DNA of 64,000 nucleotides from Methylomonas rhizoryzae (GTDB lineage: Bacteria; Pseudomonadota; Gammaproteobacteria; Methylococcales; Methylomonadaceae). Below the pieces are notes generated by a model. That model was given only the letters and a program-made list of their open reading frames with translations. It was not told where the DNA came from and did no database searches. Shown here one piece after another: positions 16,910-26,300 of this stretch. The position numbers were made by a program, and so were the translations under genes. Location: assembly GCF_008632455.1 (NCBI RefSeq), contig NZ_CP043929.1, positions 1,798,001 through 1,862,000 on the forward strand, read 5' to 3'. Position 1 is the first letter of the stretch; the number at the start of each line of letters is the position of its first letter.

Positions 16910-19048
16910 ATGTTGAATAATCGCTCGCCGAGCGGCTTGTCCGGCTACCTGCCGGTGGCGGCTATTGCCGTCGCCGGGTTGATGCTATGCTTGACCGATC
17001 CCATCGCTCTGCAATTGCTGCGTAATGCTACTTTTGACCAGTTTCAGCGCTGGCAACCGCGCGCCGCAACGGAGAGTCCGGTTCGGGTCGTGGATATAGA
17101 CGACGAAAGCTTGAGCAGGCTGGGCCAATGGCCATGGCCGCGCACGCTGATTGCCGATTTGTTGCTGCGCTTGCAAAACGCGGAACCGGCTTGCATTTCG
17201 TTCGACATGATATTTGCTGAACCGGACCGTACCTCGCCGGTTAACATGAAGCGCTTATGGCGTTTGGACGACGCGGTCGGCCCGTGGCTGGATAGCTTGC
17301 CGGATCACGATAGCGTGTTGGCGCAGGCGGTCAAACGGGGACGGGTCAGTCTGGGTTTTGCATTGCAAGCGGACGGCGGCGAACACGATCGCTTGCTTTC
17401 CAAGGCGCGCTTCGTGTTCCTGGGTGCTCCGCAATTTTTCAAGATGCCAAGCTACGGGCATTCGATAAGTTCTCTGCCGGCATTGCAAAATGCGGCGGAC
17501 GGCAACGGGACCTTGAGTGTGACGGCGGACGCCGACGGTGTGATCAGGAGGCTGCCGATATTGATGGTCTACCAAAACAAGCCGGTGCCTTCTTTGGCGG
17601 CGGAAAGCCTGAGGGTGATGCAGGCCGGGCAAAATTTTACCCTGGATACCCGTAGCGATAACGGCTCCGGTTTGGCCTTGTTAAAAGTCGGACGCATTTC
17701 CGTACCGGTTAACGAGCAAGGCGAAGTTTGGCTGCATTTTTCCGCCCATGCCGGTGCCGGACATCTTCCAGCTTGGAAAATTCTGCAAGGGCAGGTTGCG
17801 GCCGACGAGTTGGCCGGTAAGTTGATCTTGATCGGTACCTCGGCCCAAGGCCTGATGGATATGCGCTTCAGCCCGCTGGGAAAAGTCATAGCCGGCATAG
17901 ACATGCATGCGCAAGTCTTGGAGCAAATTTTAGCCGGCCAGCATTTGCTGAGGCCGGCTTGGGCTGCCTCGCTGGAAGCCGTTGTGCTGGTGATCGGTAG
18001 CCTGACCGTCGGCGCGCTGGCGTTAAGCCATGCCGCACTGACGTCTTTCCTATTGTTTGTGCTGGCGCTGGCGGCCTTGTGGCTTGCAGCCTGGCGGGCC
18101 TACGCCGATTGGCATTATTTAATCGATCCCATGGTGCCTAGTCTAGTTGCGGCGGCGGCCTTCCTGTTGGGCAGCATGTTTCGCCACATCTACAGCGAAC
18201 GCCGGCAACGCTGGCTGAAGCGAGCCTTCTCCCGTTACATCTCGCCGAATCTAGTAGAGCATTTGGTCAGGCATCCCGAAGCGTTGGAGTTAGGCGGACG
18301 CAGACAAATTTGCAGCTTCGTGTTCACCGACCTAGTCGATTTTACCGGCTTGATGGAACATCTGGACCCGTCCGACGCGGTCAGTTTATTGAACGATTAC
18401 CTGGAAAACATGATCGCGATTGCGTTTCGCCATCAAGGAACTTTGGATCGCATCGTCGGCGATGCAGTGGCTATCATGTTTTCCGCGCCGGTTTCTCAGG
18501 CGGATCACAGTTGCCGAGCTATCGCTTGCGCGTTGGACATGCAGCGTTTCGCCAACGAATATTGCGAACAATTGCGCGCGCGCGGTATCGAATTCGGCCG
18601 CACGCGCATCGGGGTTCACAGCGGTGAAGTTATCGTCGGAAACTTCGGCGGCAAGACCATATTCGATTACCGGGCGTTGGGCGATGCGGTAAATACCGCG
18701 TCGCGCTTGGAAGGCGCGAACAAGTATTTAGGGACTTTGATTTGCGTATCGGAAGTGACTTTGGCTGGCTGTCCCGGCCAGCTCGCGCGGCCAATCGGCC
18801 GTATTTTGCTGAAGGGCAAAACCCTTCCTTTGGCAGTATTCGAACTATTGGCGGCAGAGCAGGCCGATGAGTTTCGCCTGGCGGAATATCTGGCCGCCTA
18901 CGCATTGCTGCAACAGCAGGACCCTGCCGCCGAACAGGCATTTCGCGCCATTTTGCGAAATGCTCCGGAAGACAAATTAGCGACGTTTCACCTGCATCGG
19001 CTGCAAGCCGGCCGATTGGGCGATTTGATTGAGTTGGAAAATAAATAG
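16910..19048 (+). CDS. CHASE2-domain class III adenylate/guanylate cyclase
   Basis: A 712-residue membrane receptor. After an N-terminal helix the periplasmic CHASE2 domain runs from about 30 to 330 (VVDIDDESLSRLGQWPWPR is characteristic). Three closely spaced membrane helices follow at about 340-430. The class III nucleotide cyclase domain (about 460-640) has the metal site FVFTDLVDFTGL, the IVGDAVAIMF motif and the ALGDAVNTASRLE motif containing the transition-state asparagine and arginine. About 65 further residues form a helical tail. The protein should make cAMP (or cGMP) in response to a periplasmic signal. Exported FecR proteins commonly neighbour this class. Confidence 0.92.
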   Translation: MLNNRSPSGLSGYLPVAAIAVAGLMLCLTDPIALQLLRNATFDQFQRWQPRAATESPVRVVDIDDESLSRLGQWPWPRTLIADLLLRLQNAEPACISFDMIFAEPDRTSPVNMKRLWRLDDAVGPWLDSLPDHDSVLAQAVKRGRVSLGFALQADGGEHDRLLSKARFVFLGAPQFFKMPSYGHSISSLPALQNAADGNGTLSVTADADGVIRRLPILMVYQNKPVPSLAAESLRVMQAGQNFTLDTRSDNGSGLALLKVGRISVPVNEQGEVWLHFSAHAGAGHLPAWKILQGQVAADELAGKLILIGTSAQGLMDMRFSPLGKVIAGIDMHAQVLEQILAGQHLLRPAWAASLEAVVLVIGSLTVGALALSHAALTSFLLFVLALAALWLAAWRAYADWHYLIDPMVPSLVAAAAFLLGSMFRHIYSERRQRWLKRAFSRYISPNLVEHLVRHPEALELGGRRQICSFVFTDLVDFTGLMEHLDPSDAVSLLNDYLENMIAIAFRHQGTLDRIVGDAVAIMFSAPVSQADHSCRAIACALDMQRFANEYCEQLRARGIEFGRTRIGVHSGEVIVGNFGGKTIFDYRALGDAVNTASRLEGANKYLGTLICVSEVTLAGCPGQLARPIGRILLKGKTLPLAVFELLAAEQADEFRLAEYLAAYALLQQQDPAAEQAFRAILRNAPEDKLATFHLHRLQAGRLGDLIELENK

Positions 19049-19099
19049 CGCTACCTGGCTCATCCGCTATAGCCGGCAGGATGGATGACCGGGAGTTGC

Positions 19100-19741
19100 T
19101 TAATCCAGTCGTTGCGCGCTTAACTTACTGGCGCCCGAAATCATGATTTGAGTCGGTACCGACACGGCTTGACCTTCAATTTGGGTCAGCAAACCGATAT
19201 TAACCGCCCCTGTCACAGTTGCACTGATTTTGCTGGGGCAACCGTCGGTAGCGTCCAGTTTAGCGTTGCCGAAGATTGATAATTCGCCGGAGTTTATGCT
19301 GTAAGAGCTGCCCTCGCTTGCCGAGAAATTGGCAGTAGTAAAGAATTGCGAGGTTTTGTAAACCCCTTTTTTGGAGGTACGGACTTGGTTGATGAATAGA
19401 TTGAAGCTATCGGAGACCGTGACGATTTCGGTAGTGTTAGCTGTATCGTACACCACCAATTGTGCGGTTCCGGTATCGCAGTCGTCTATGCGTAATGCCA
19501 ATATCGTGGTGTTTGCGATGGCCTCGAAGGGGGATTTATCTTGCGCAATATTTACTAAGCTGCTTTGGGATTGCGATACTTTTAGTACTTTGATGTTTTC
19601 AGTGTCCGATGGGTTTTCTATTAATGTCTTCAAATTCAATTTGGCCTTGTAGTAAACCGATTCGGCTTGAGCCGCACCGACTTGGGCGATGCCTGCGATT
19701 AGGCTTAGTGCGGTAAGAGTGTGTTTGAAGTTATTGCTCAT
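19100..19741 (-). CDS. exported protein of unknown function
   Basis: A 213-residue protein with a clear signal peptide (cleavage likely after AAQA, about residue 26) and a GGAGCC Shine-Dalgarno sequence. The mature part is rich in S, T, N and V with alternating hydrophobic residues, suggesting beta structure. It holds two cysteines (DDCDTG and DGCPSK) that could form one disulphide. I recognise no family. It is convergent with the CHASE2 cyclase gene and stands alone, so context adds little. Confidence 0.7.
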   Translation of the reverse strand: MSNNFKHTLTALSLIAGIAQVGAAQAESVYYKAKLNLKTLIENPSDTENIKVLKVSQSQSSLVNIAQDKSPFEAIANTTILALRIDDCDTGTAQLVVYDTANTTEIVTVSDSFNLFINQVRTSKKGVYKTSQFFTTANFSASEGSSYSINSGELSIFGNAKLDATDGCPSKISATVTGAVNIGLLTQIEGQAVSVPTQIMISGASKLSAQRLD

Positions 19742-20044
19742 GATAGGCTCCGTTGTCTGTTTGAGTCGGTCGTTTCAGATTCGGTACCCGATGCGTCCCT
19801 TGCGGGGCTGAACTTTTCGGGCCGGGGTGGGCGTGAATGATAGTTAGCCGGTTAAGGCTGCGCTATTTCCAAGTGCCAAAAGCCGCGACTGGTTCGCAAA
19901 CAGGAGCCGATATGCGATAGCTGGACGCCGCAGCCGCTTGGCGCGCATTTTTGCCAAAACGGTTAGCGCCGATTTTCAGGGCTTAGTCAATCGCCGGCAG
20001 GCTGGCTAGGCATTTCTTAGCGACTCGATCGAGATTGGCGCGAA
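19742..20044. other. non-coding stretch upstream of the serine-cycle operon
   Basis: About 300 bp between the start of the exported unknown gene (minus) and the mcl promoter (plus). No open frame of convincing codon use, tRNA-like fold or repeat was seen. It probably holds the regulatory upstream region of mcl-mtkAB, but no specific operator could be assigned. Confidence 0.5.
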
Positions 20045-20072
20045 TTGACATTGAGCGCCCTGAAAGTAAAAT
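20045..20072 (+). promoter_or_regulatory. sigma-70 promoter of mcl-mtkA-mtkB
   Basis: A perfect -35 (TTGACA, 20045-20050) and a -10 of TAAAAT (20067-20072) are separated by 16 bp, upstream of the mcl start at 20137. The predicted transcript would have a leader of about 58 bases. The match is strong enough to imply high basal expression. Confidence 0.75.
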
Positions 20073-20136
20073 GACCGGCTATTTTGTTTAGCTCCGGCGT
20101 GAAAATCTTCATGCCGTTCAACCAAGGAAAATCTAA

Positions 20137-21090
20137 ATGAGTCACACCCTGTATGTTGCGAATACGCCGCGGGTTCAACGCTGCGAATTGGCGGTGCCCG
20201 GTTCCAGTCCGGAAATGTTCGAAAAAGCCTTGAAAAGCGGTGTGGACTACGTATTTTTGGACTTGGAGGATGCCGTCGCGCCGGACGACAAGTTGCAAGC
20301 GCGCAAAAACGTGATTCAAGCCATCAACGATTTGGATTGGGAAGGCCACGGCATTACCTTGTCGGTGCGTATCAACGGTCTGGATACTCAATTCATGGTG
20401 CGCGACGTGGTCGATTTAGTCGAACAGGCCGGCGCCAAGATCAAAACCTTGTTGGTTCCCAAAGTCGGGGTATACGGCGATGTTTATATGGTCGAAGCGA
20501 TGCTGAGCCAGTTGGAAATGCAACAAGGCCTGACCAATAAAATCGGCATCGAATGTTTGATCGAAACCGCGTTGGGCATGGCTAACGTGGAAGACATCGC
20601 CAAACAAGGCGCGTTAGGCGGCCGGGTGGAGGCCCTGCATTTCGGGGTGGCCGATTATGCGGCCAGCAACCGGGCTCGCACCGTCAACATCGGCGGACTG
20701 AATCCGGATTATCCCGGCGATCAATGGCATTACGCGATCAGCCGCATGACCGTGGCGTGCCGCGCGTACGGTCTGCGCCCCATCGACGGTCCGTTCGGCG
20801 ACATCAAGGATCCGGAAGGTTACAAAGCCGGCGCCCGCCGTGCCGCCGCGCTGGGTTGCGAAGGCAAATGGGCGATACATCCGTCGCAGATCGCGCTGGC
20901 TAACGAGGTGTTCACCCCGCCGCCGGCAGAAGTCGAAAAAGCCCGGCGCATCTTGGCGGCTTTGCAGGAAGCCGCGGCCCAAGGCAAGGGCGCGGCGGCT
21001 TTGGACGGACGGCTGATCGACGCCGCTTCTGAACGTATGGCCAATAACGTAGTGCGTATGGCACAAGCGATTGCGGCCAAAGGCCAATAA
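20137..21090 (+). CDS. mcl: malyl-CoA lyase (HpcH/HpaI aldolase family)
   Basis: Mcl cleaves malyl-CoA into acetyl-CoA and glyoxylate, the C-C bond-breaking step of the serine cycle for formaldehyde assimilation. The 317-residue protein is a TIM-barrel CitE-like enzyme with PGSSPEMFEKALKSGVDYVF and the metal-binding FLDLEDAVAPDDK near residue 50. It also has LVPKVGVYGDVYMVEAML, IECLIETALGMANVEDIA and a C-terminal GKWAIHPSQIALAN segment. It is placed directly upstream of the two malate thiokinase genes, which make its substrate, so malyl-CoA lyase is favoured over citramalyl-CoA or citrate lyase. It is the first gene of the operon, behind a near-consensus promoter. Confidence 0.93.
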   Translation: MSHTLYVANTPRVQRCELAVPGSSPEMFEKALKSGVDYVFLDLEDAVAPDDKLQARKNVIQAINDLDWEGHGITLSVRINGLDTQFMVRDVVDLVEQAGAKIKTLLVPKVGVYGDVYMVEAMLSQLEMQQGLTNKIGIECLIETALGMANVEDIAKQGALGGRVEALHFGVADYAASNRARTVNIGGLNPDYPGDQWHYAISRMTVACRAYGLRPIDGPFGDIKDPEGYKAGARRAAALGCEGKWAIHPSQIALANEVFTPPPAEVEKARRILAALQEAAAQGKGAAALDGRLIDAASERMANNVVRMAQAIAAKGQ

Positions 21091-21097
21091 TAAACTT

Positions 21098-21117
21098 CGG
21101 CCGGGATTGTCCGGCCG
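21098..21117 (+). promoter_or_regulatory. intercistronic hairpin between mcl and mtkA
   Basis: A perfect 7-bp stem (CGGCCGG / CCGGCCG) with a 6-base loop begins 8 bp after the mcl stop. No T-run follows, so it is unlikely to be a full terminator. It may stabilise the mcl 3' end or reduce read-through into mtkAB. Confidence 0.4.
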
Positions 21118-21187
21118 TCAAGGTTGACCTGTCGGGTTCTAGCTAAGTCGAATCCGACCTGCATTTTTATCTAGTAAGAGAGAGTCC

Positions 21188-22369
21188 ATGGATATTCATG
21201 AGTACCAAGCGAAACAATTGCTGGCCGAATACGGCGTGAGAATTGCCGCCGGTGGCTTGGCGTACAGCCCGGAAGACGCGGTGCAGCGCTCGCGGGAAAT
21301 CGGCGGCCACGTTTGGGCGGTCAAGGCGCAAATTCATTCCGGCGCGCGCGGCAAGGCCGGTGGCATCAAAATTTGCAAAAACCACGACGACGTCAGCGAC
21401 GCCGCCAATGCCTTGTTGGGTAAACGCTTGGTGACCCATCAAACCGGCCCGGCCGGCAAACAATGTTTGCGCCTGTACGTGGAAGCCGGTACCGAAATTC
21501 TGAAAGAGTTGTATTTCAGCTTGTTGATAGACCGCGCCCATGAGCGCATCGTCATGGTCGGTTCGGCGCAGGGCGGTATGGAAATCGAAGAACTGGCGGA
21601 AAACAATCCGGACGCGATCAAAAAAATCTATATCGAACCCGCCGTGGGTTTGCAGGACTTTCAAGCGCGGGAAATGGCGTTCGCTTTGGGCTTGAACGCC
21701 GATCAAGTGCCGCAAGCGGTCAAGTTGATTCAAGGCTGCTACCGGGCGATGCGCGATCTGGACGCCAATATGGTGGAAATCAACCCGTTGGTAATCAACA
21801 ACCATGACGAATTGTTAGCCCTGGATGCGAAAATGGGCTTCGACGACAATGCCTTGTTTCGCCGGCAAAAAATTTCCGAGTTGCGCGACAAGACCCAAGA
21901 GGATCCGCGGGAAATGGCCGCGGCCGACCGCGGCTTGAGCTACGTCGGTTTGGACGGCGACATCGGCTGCATGATCAACGGGGCCGGTTTGGCGATGGCG
22001 ACCATGGACATGATCAAACTGGCGGGCGGCGAGCCGGCCAATTTTTTGGATGTAGGCGGTGGCGCTTCGCCGGAACGTACCGAAAAGGCCTTCCGCATGG
22101 TGTTACAGGATAAAAACGTCAAAGCCATGCTGGTCAATATTTTCGCCGGTATCAACCGTTGCGACTGGATTGCCGAGGGTGTGGTGCAAGCGGTCAAGAA
22201 TATCGACATGAAAGTGCCGCTGGTGGTGCGTTTGTCCGGCACCAACGTCGACGAAGGCCGCAAAATCATCACCGACAGCGGTTTGCCCATCATCATGGCG
22301 GAAACGCTGGCGGAGGCGGCCGAGAAAGCGGTCGAAGCGCGTAACAAAGTTGTGGCTGCGGCAGGTTAA
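21188..22369 (+). CDS. mtkA: malate-CoA ligase (malate thiokinase) beta subunit
   Basis: MtkA and MtkB form malate thiokinase, which uses ATP and CoA to convert malate into malyl-CoA. The 393-residue subunit is a SucC-type protein: an ATP-grasp domain (MDIHEYQAKQLLAEYGV at the N-terminus, AVKAQIHSGARGKAGG near residue 45, MVEINPLVI near residue 195) and a C-terminal CoA-ligase flavodoxin-like domain (INGAGLAMATMD, FLDVGGGA). By sequence alone it could be succinyl-CoA synthetase beta. The mcl neighbour and the absence of other TCA genes argue for malate as substrate. A 98-bp gap follows mcl, and only 9 bp separate it from mtkB. Confidence 0.9.
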   Translation: MDIHEYQAKQLLAEYGVRIAAGGLAYSPEDAVQRSREIGGHVWAVKAQIHSGARGKAGGIKICKNHDDVSDAANALLGKRLVTHQTGPAGKQCLRLYVEAGTEILKELYFSLLIDRAHERIVMVGSAQGGMEIEELAENNPDAIKKIYIEPAVGLQDFQAREMAFALGLNADQVPQAVKLIQGCYRAMRDLDANMVEINPLVINNHDELLALDAKMGFDDNALFRRQKISELRDKTQEDPREMAAADRGLSYVGLDGDIGCMINGAGLAMATMDMIKLAGGEPANFLDVGGGASPERTEKAFRMVLQDKNVKAMLVNIFAGINRCDWIAEGVVQAVKNIDMKVPLVVRLSGTNVDEGRKIITDSGLPIIMAETLAEAAEKAVEARNKVVAAAG

Positions 22370-22378
22370 GGAAACGAC

Positions 22379-23266
22379 ATGGCAATTTTTATCGATCAAG
22401 ACACTCGTATCATCGTACAAGGCTTTACCGGCAAGATCGGCAGCTTCCACGCCCAAGAAATGATAGATTACGGCTCCAACGTGGTTGGCGGCATCACGCC
22501 GGGCAAAGGCGGGCAAACGCATTTGGGCCGTCCGGTATTCAACACCGCTAAAGAAGCGGTGGAACAAGTCGGGGCCGAAGCCAGCATCGTGTTCGTGCCG
22601 CCGGCTTATGCGGCCGATTCGATCATGGAAGCCGCCGACGCCGGTATCAAATATTGTGTATGCATTACCGACGGCATTCCGACCCAGGACATGATGAAGG
22701 TCAAAAGCTTTCTGCGTCGCTTTCCGGCTGCGCAACGCATGGTGCTGACCGGCCCGAACTGCGCCGGCACCATTAGCCCGGGCAAAGCCATGCTGGGCAT
22801 CATGCCGGGTCACATCTACATTCCCGGCAACGTCGGCATTGTCGGCCGTTCCGGTACCTTGGGCTACGAGGCGGCCGATCAGATGAAACGCATCGGGATC
22901 GGCGTATCGACTTCGGTGGGCATAGGCGGCGACCCGATCAACGGCAGTTCGCATCGCGACATCTTCGAGCGTTTCGAACAAGACCCGGAAACCAAGGTGG
23001 TGCTGATGATAGGCGAGATCGGCGGCCCGCAAGAAGTGGAGGCCGGCTTGTTCGCCAAGGAACACATGAGCAAACCGGTGGTGGCTTATATTGCCGGTTT
23101 GACCGCGCCGAAAGGCCGGCGCATGGGCCATGCCGGCGCGATTATTTCCGCTTCCGGCGAATCGGCGGCGGAAAAAGTCGAAATCCTACAAGAATTGGGC
23201 GTGACTATTGCGCCTACCCCGTCCGCAATGGGGGAAACGGTCGCCAAAGTGCTCGCAAGCCTGTAA
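22379..23266 (+). CDS. mtkB: malate-CoA ligase (malate thiokinase) alpha subunit
   Basis: The 295-residue alpha subunit has an N-terminal CoA-binding Rossmann domain (IIVQGFTGKIGSFHAQ, residues 11-26) and a ligase domain. The active-site histidine that is phosphorylated during catalysis is H251 in the RRMGHAGAII motif. Other conserved segments are TGPNCAGTISPGKAMLGIMP (about 124-143) and IGEIGGPQE. It pairs with mtkA 9 bp upstream. A strong intrinsic terminator 18 bp after the stop ends the operon. Confidence 0.9.
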   Translation: MAIFIDQDTRIIVQGFTGKIGSFHAQEMIDYGSNVVGGITPGKGGQTHLGRPVFNTAKEAVEQVGAEASIVFVPPAYAADSIMEAADAGIKYCVCITDGIPTQDMMKVKSFLRRFPAAQRMVLTGPNCAGTISPGKAMLGIMPGHIYIPGNVGIVGRSGTLGYEAADQMKRIGIGVSTSVGIGGDPINGSSHRDIFERFEQDPETKVVLMIGEIGGPQEVEAGLFAKEHMSKPVVAYIAGLTAPKGRRMGHAGAIISASGESAAEKVEILQELGVTIAPTPSAMGETVAKVLASL

Positions 23267-23283
23267 GCTGACAGGTTGCCGGC

Positions 23284-23309
23284 AAAGCCCGCTACGCGCG
23301 GGCTTTTTT
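23284..23309 (+). terminator. intrinsic terminator of mcl-mtkAB
   Basis: A 9-bp perfect stem (AAAGCCCGC / GCGGGCTTT) with a 5-base loop is followed by six T residues, 18 bp after the mtkB stop. This is a textbook rho-independent terminator. Confidence 0.9.
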
Positions 23310-23340
23310 ATTTTGCACATTTTTTCCGTATCTATCGTTC

Positions 23341-26300
23341 ATGCATCAACCTTGTAGAGCCAAGTTGCTGGAAGCTTATCGCACCTTACCGGCCGATTTG
23401 CAGGCCGTCGTTAATCTATTGGCGGTGTACCACGGCTATTGTTCCTTGACCAACATCGCCAAGATGTTGGCAGGCCTTGGTATCAAAGAAGGTAATCGGA
23501 TATTGAAGTCCGAGACGGTCAAGGCTCGTTTGCGGCCGCTGATTGCCGAAGGTTTGCTGGAGGAAAACGTTAGACCCGGGGGGACTCGTTGCTCGCGTCT
23601 GTTGGTGGAGACGCTGACTCGGCAGTTGATCGCAGACAAAGAATTCGAAATCTACGCGGCCGAAGTGTTGGCTTCCAGTCCGCAGGGCAATAGCTATTAC
23701 CGCTATAACACCGCCGAGGATTGTATCCGCGAGGCGCGCATTTACTTCCACCGCGGCGATTATCAGGAAATGCAAAATTGTCTGGAAACCGGCCGGCGTT
23801 ATCCCGGCAATTTGCCGTCCGGTGTCGATTTGTATTTGTCCTGGTTTATGAATCCCCTGGACGTCGCCTGGTTTCAAGAGCGGCACGGCTTGATTTTGGG
23901 CAGTTTGGCCGATTATGCAGCTTTGCACCAAAAAATTTATTTGTACGCGCAAGCCGATTTGGACGGTTTTTATGCCGCCTATTTGGCCTCGGACGAAGGT
24001 CGAAGCAATACGGCAGCCGTGACTTCATATTTGGAATTGCAGTTGTTGCGCGGCAACTGGCGGCAGGTCGGCGCAAGTCTGATCGGAGTCGACGATCCGG
24101 AGCTAGTGGCTTTGGCGGCGGCTGTGAAATTTTTGCACGGCAATTTCGCCGAGGCGCTTGCCGATTATGAGCGGGCTTTGGCGGATTTGCGCAAACTTCT
24201 CGGTCAACGCAATGCTTATTTTTTAGGCCTGGCCGGGATTTTTTATCCGTTAGCGATTTTGAAACAAGGCGAGGGTAAAGCGCGGGCTAAATTGGCGACC
24301 TTGTTAAACCAAGCGGCCAAGGAAAACGGTTACTGGACCCTTGCCTACCAGTATTTGCAAGCGTTTTTGTGTTACCAGCAAGGCGACTTGCAGGCTAGAG
24401 ATCGATTGCTGAATACGCCGTTTTCGTACCGGGTATCCAGCGGTTTTCGCGATACCGGTATGCCCGATTCGGTGGTACATACGCCGATTTTTTTAGCGGT
24501 GCTGTTTTTGTTGGTTAAATTTTGGTGCAAAGCCGATTTTACCAACCGGGTCGATGCCGTAGAACGCCAGCTGTACAGCCATTTGTTGAACAACGGTTAT
24601 GCTTGGCCGGCGGCGGAATTGGCCAAACTGTTTGCTGCGTTGCAGCCGAGTAGCCAGCCGCAATGGCCGCAAGATTTTTGGGAACCGGGGCGGCAAGCGT
24701 TAGCGGATTTGTTCGTCAGCCGAGCCGATTGGGAAGTAGCACTGGATGCGTTGCTGCATTTGCAGGTAGCCGACAAGAAACCCGGGCCGGCCGAAGCCGG
24801 CGACAAGGCGACCCGTTTAGTGTGGTTGTTGACGTATACCGACGGCGGCTCCGTCAAGATAGAACCGCGCGAACAAAAGCAGCAAGCCAAGGGCGGTTGG
24901 AGTAAGGGGCGAGCGGTGGCGCTAAAGCGTTTAGCCCATGAGCGCGACAGCTTCGATTACCTGAGCGAAGCGGATTTGAAGCTGTGCGACTATATCAAAG
25001 AGTATCGCGAATCCGGTTGGTACGGCGCCGGCACGTTTTTCGAATTCAGTAGCGGCGCGGTATCGGCTTTGATCGGTCATCCGTTGTTGTTTTGGGCCGG
25101 CGCGCCTGAGGTGAAAGTCGAGGTGGTCAAAGGCGAGGCCGAGCTGAGAGTCAGCAAAAGAGCCAACGGCAAAATCCACATCAGTTTGGAGCCGAATCCG
25201 GGTTACGAACAGAAATATCAGGTCATTAAAGAATCGCCGACCCGCTTGCGCGTCGTCGAATTCAACGCCGATCATCACCGCATTTTCGGGGTATTGGGCC
25301 CCAAAGGCTTGGAAGTTCCGGCCTCCGCGATCGAAAAAGTGTTGCAGACTTTGACCAGCATTTCCAGCTTGCTGACCGTGCATTCGGATATCGGTGCCAG
25401 TTCGGCTACCGCCGAGCAGGTCGAGGCCGATCCTACGCCGCGGGTGCACTTATTGCCGCACGGCGAAGGTCTGAGAATCGCGGTTCTAGTGCGGCCCTTC
25501 GCGGCCGGCGGTGCCTATTTTCAGGCAGGCCAGGGAGGCGCTAGCGTGCTGGCCGAGGTGGACGGTAAGCGATTGCAAGCGCAACGCAACTTCGACCGCG
25601 AACACCGGTTGGCTGCCGCGGTCGTCGAGGCCTGTCCTAGTTTACAAGCCGCGGACCGCGATGCTTCCGGTGATTGGTTGTTGGCGGAACCGGAAGCCTG
25701 TTTGGAATTTTTGTTGCAGATTCAAGCCTTGCCGGAAGGACAGGCGATATTGGAGTGGCCGGAGGGCATAAAATTTAAAGTATTGGGGCAGACTAGCGGC
25801 AGCGGCATGAGCGTTTCGGTCAAGCGCGACAACGATTGGTTTTCGTTGCAAGGCGAATTGAAGATAGACGATCAAACGGTGTTGGACATGCAGCAGTTGT
25901 TAGGTTTGTTGGACCAGCGACAGGGTCGATTTATGCAATTGAAAAGCGGCGAGTTTTTAGCGTTGACCGACGAATTTCGCCGACGTTTGGAAGATTTAAA
26001 AGCCTATGCAGATTTCAACGGCAAAAAACTGCGCTTGAATCCCTTGGCGGCATTGACCCTGGAAGACTGGCAGCAAGACGACGGTTTTAAAGCCGACAAA
26101 CATTGGCAGGCCTACATCGGACGTTTGCAAGCGGCACGGGAATTTCAACCGCAGTTGCCGTCAACCTTTCAGGCGGAATTGCGCGACTATCAACTGGAAG
26201 GCTACCGTTGGTTGTCGCGTTTGGCGCAATGGGGTGTAGGCGCTTGTTTAGCCGACGACATGGGCTTGGGAAAAACCGTACAAGGTTTGGCCTTGCTGGT

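Noticed and set aside
22103..23131. A 342-codon open frame antisense to mtkA and mtkB
   Set aside because: It is a shadow of well-conserved malate thiokinase genes and has low-complexity His/Arg/Phe-rich composition.
21188..23266. mtkAB as succinyl-CoA synthetase (sucCD)
   Set aside because: Possible by sequence alone, but the operon with malyl-CoA lyase favours malate; kept as mtkAB with the alternative noted.
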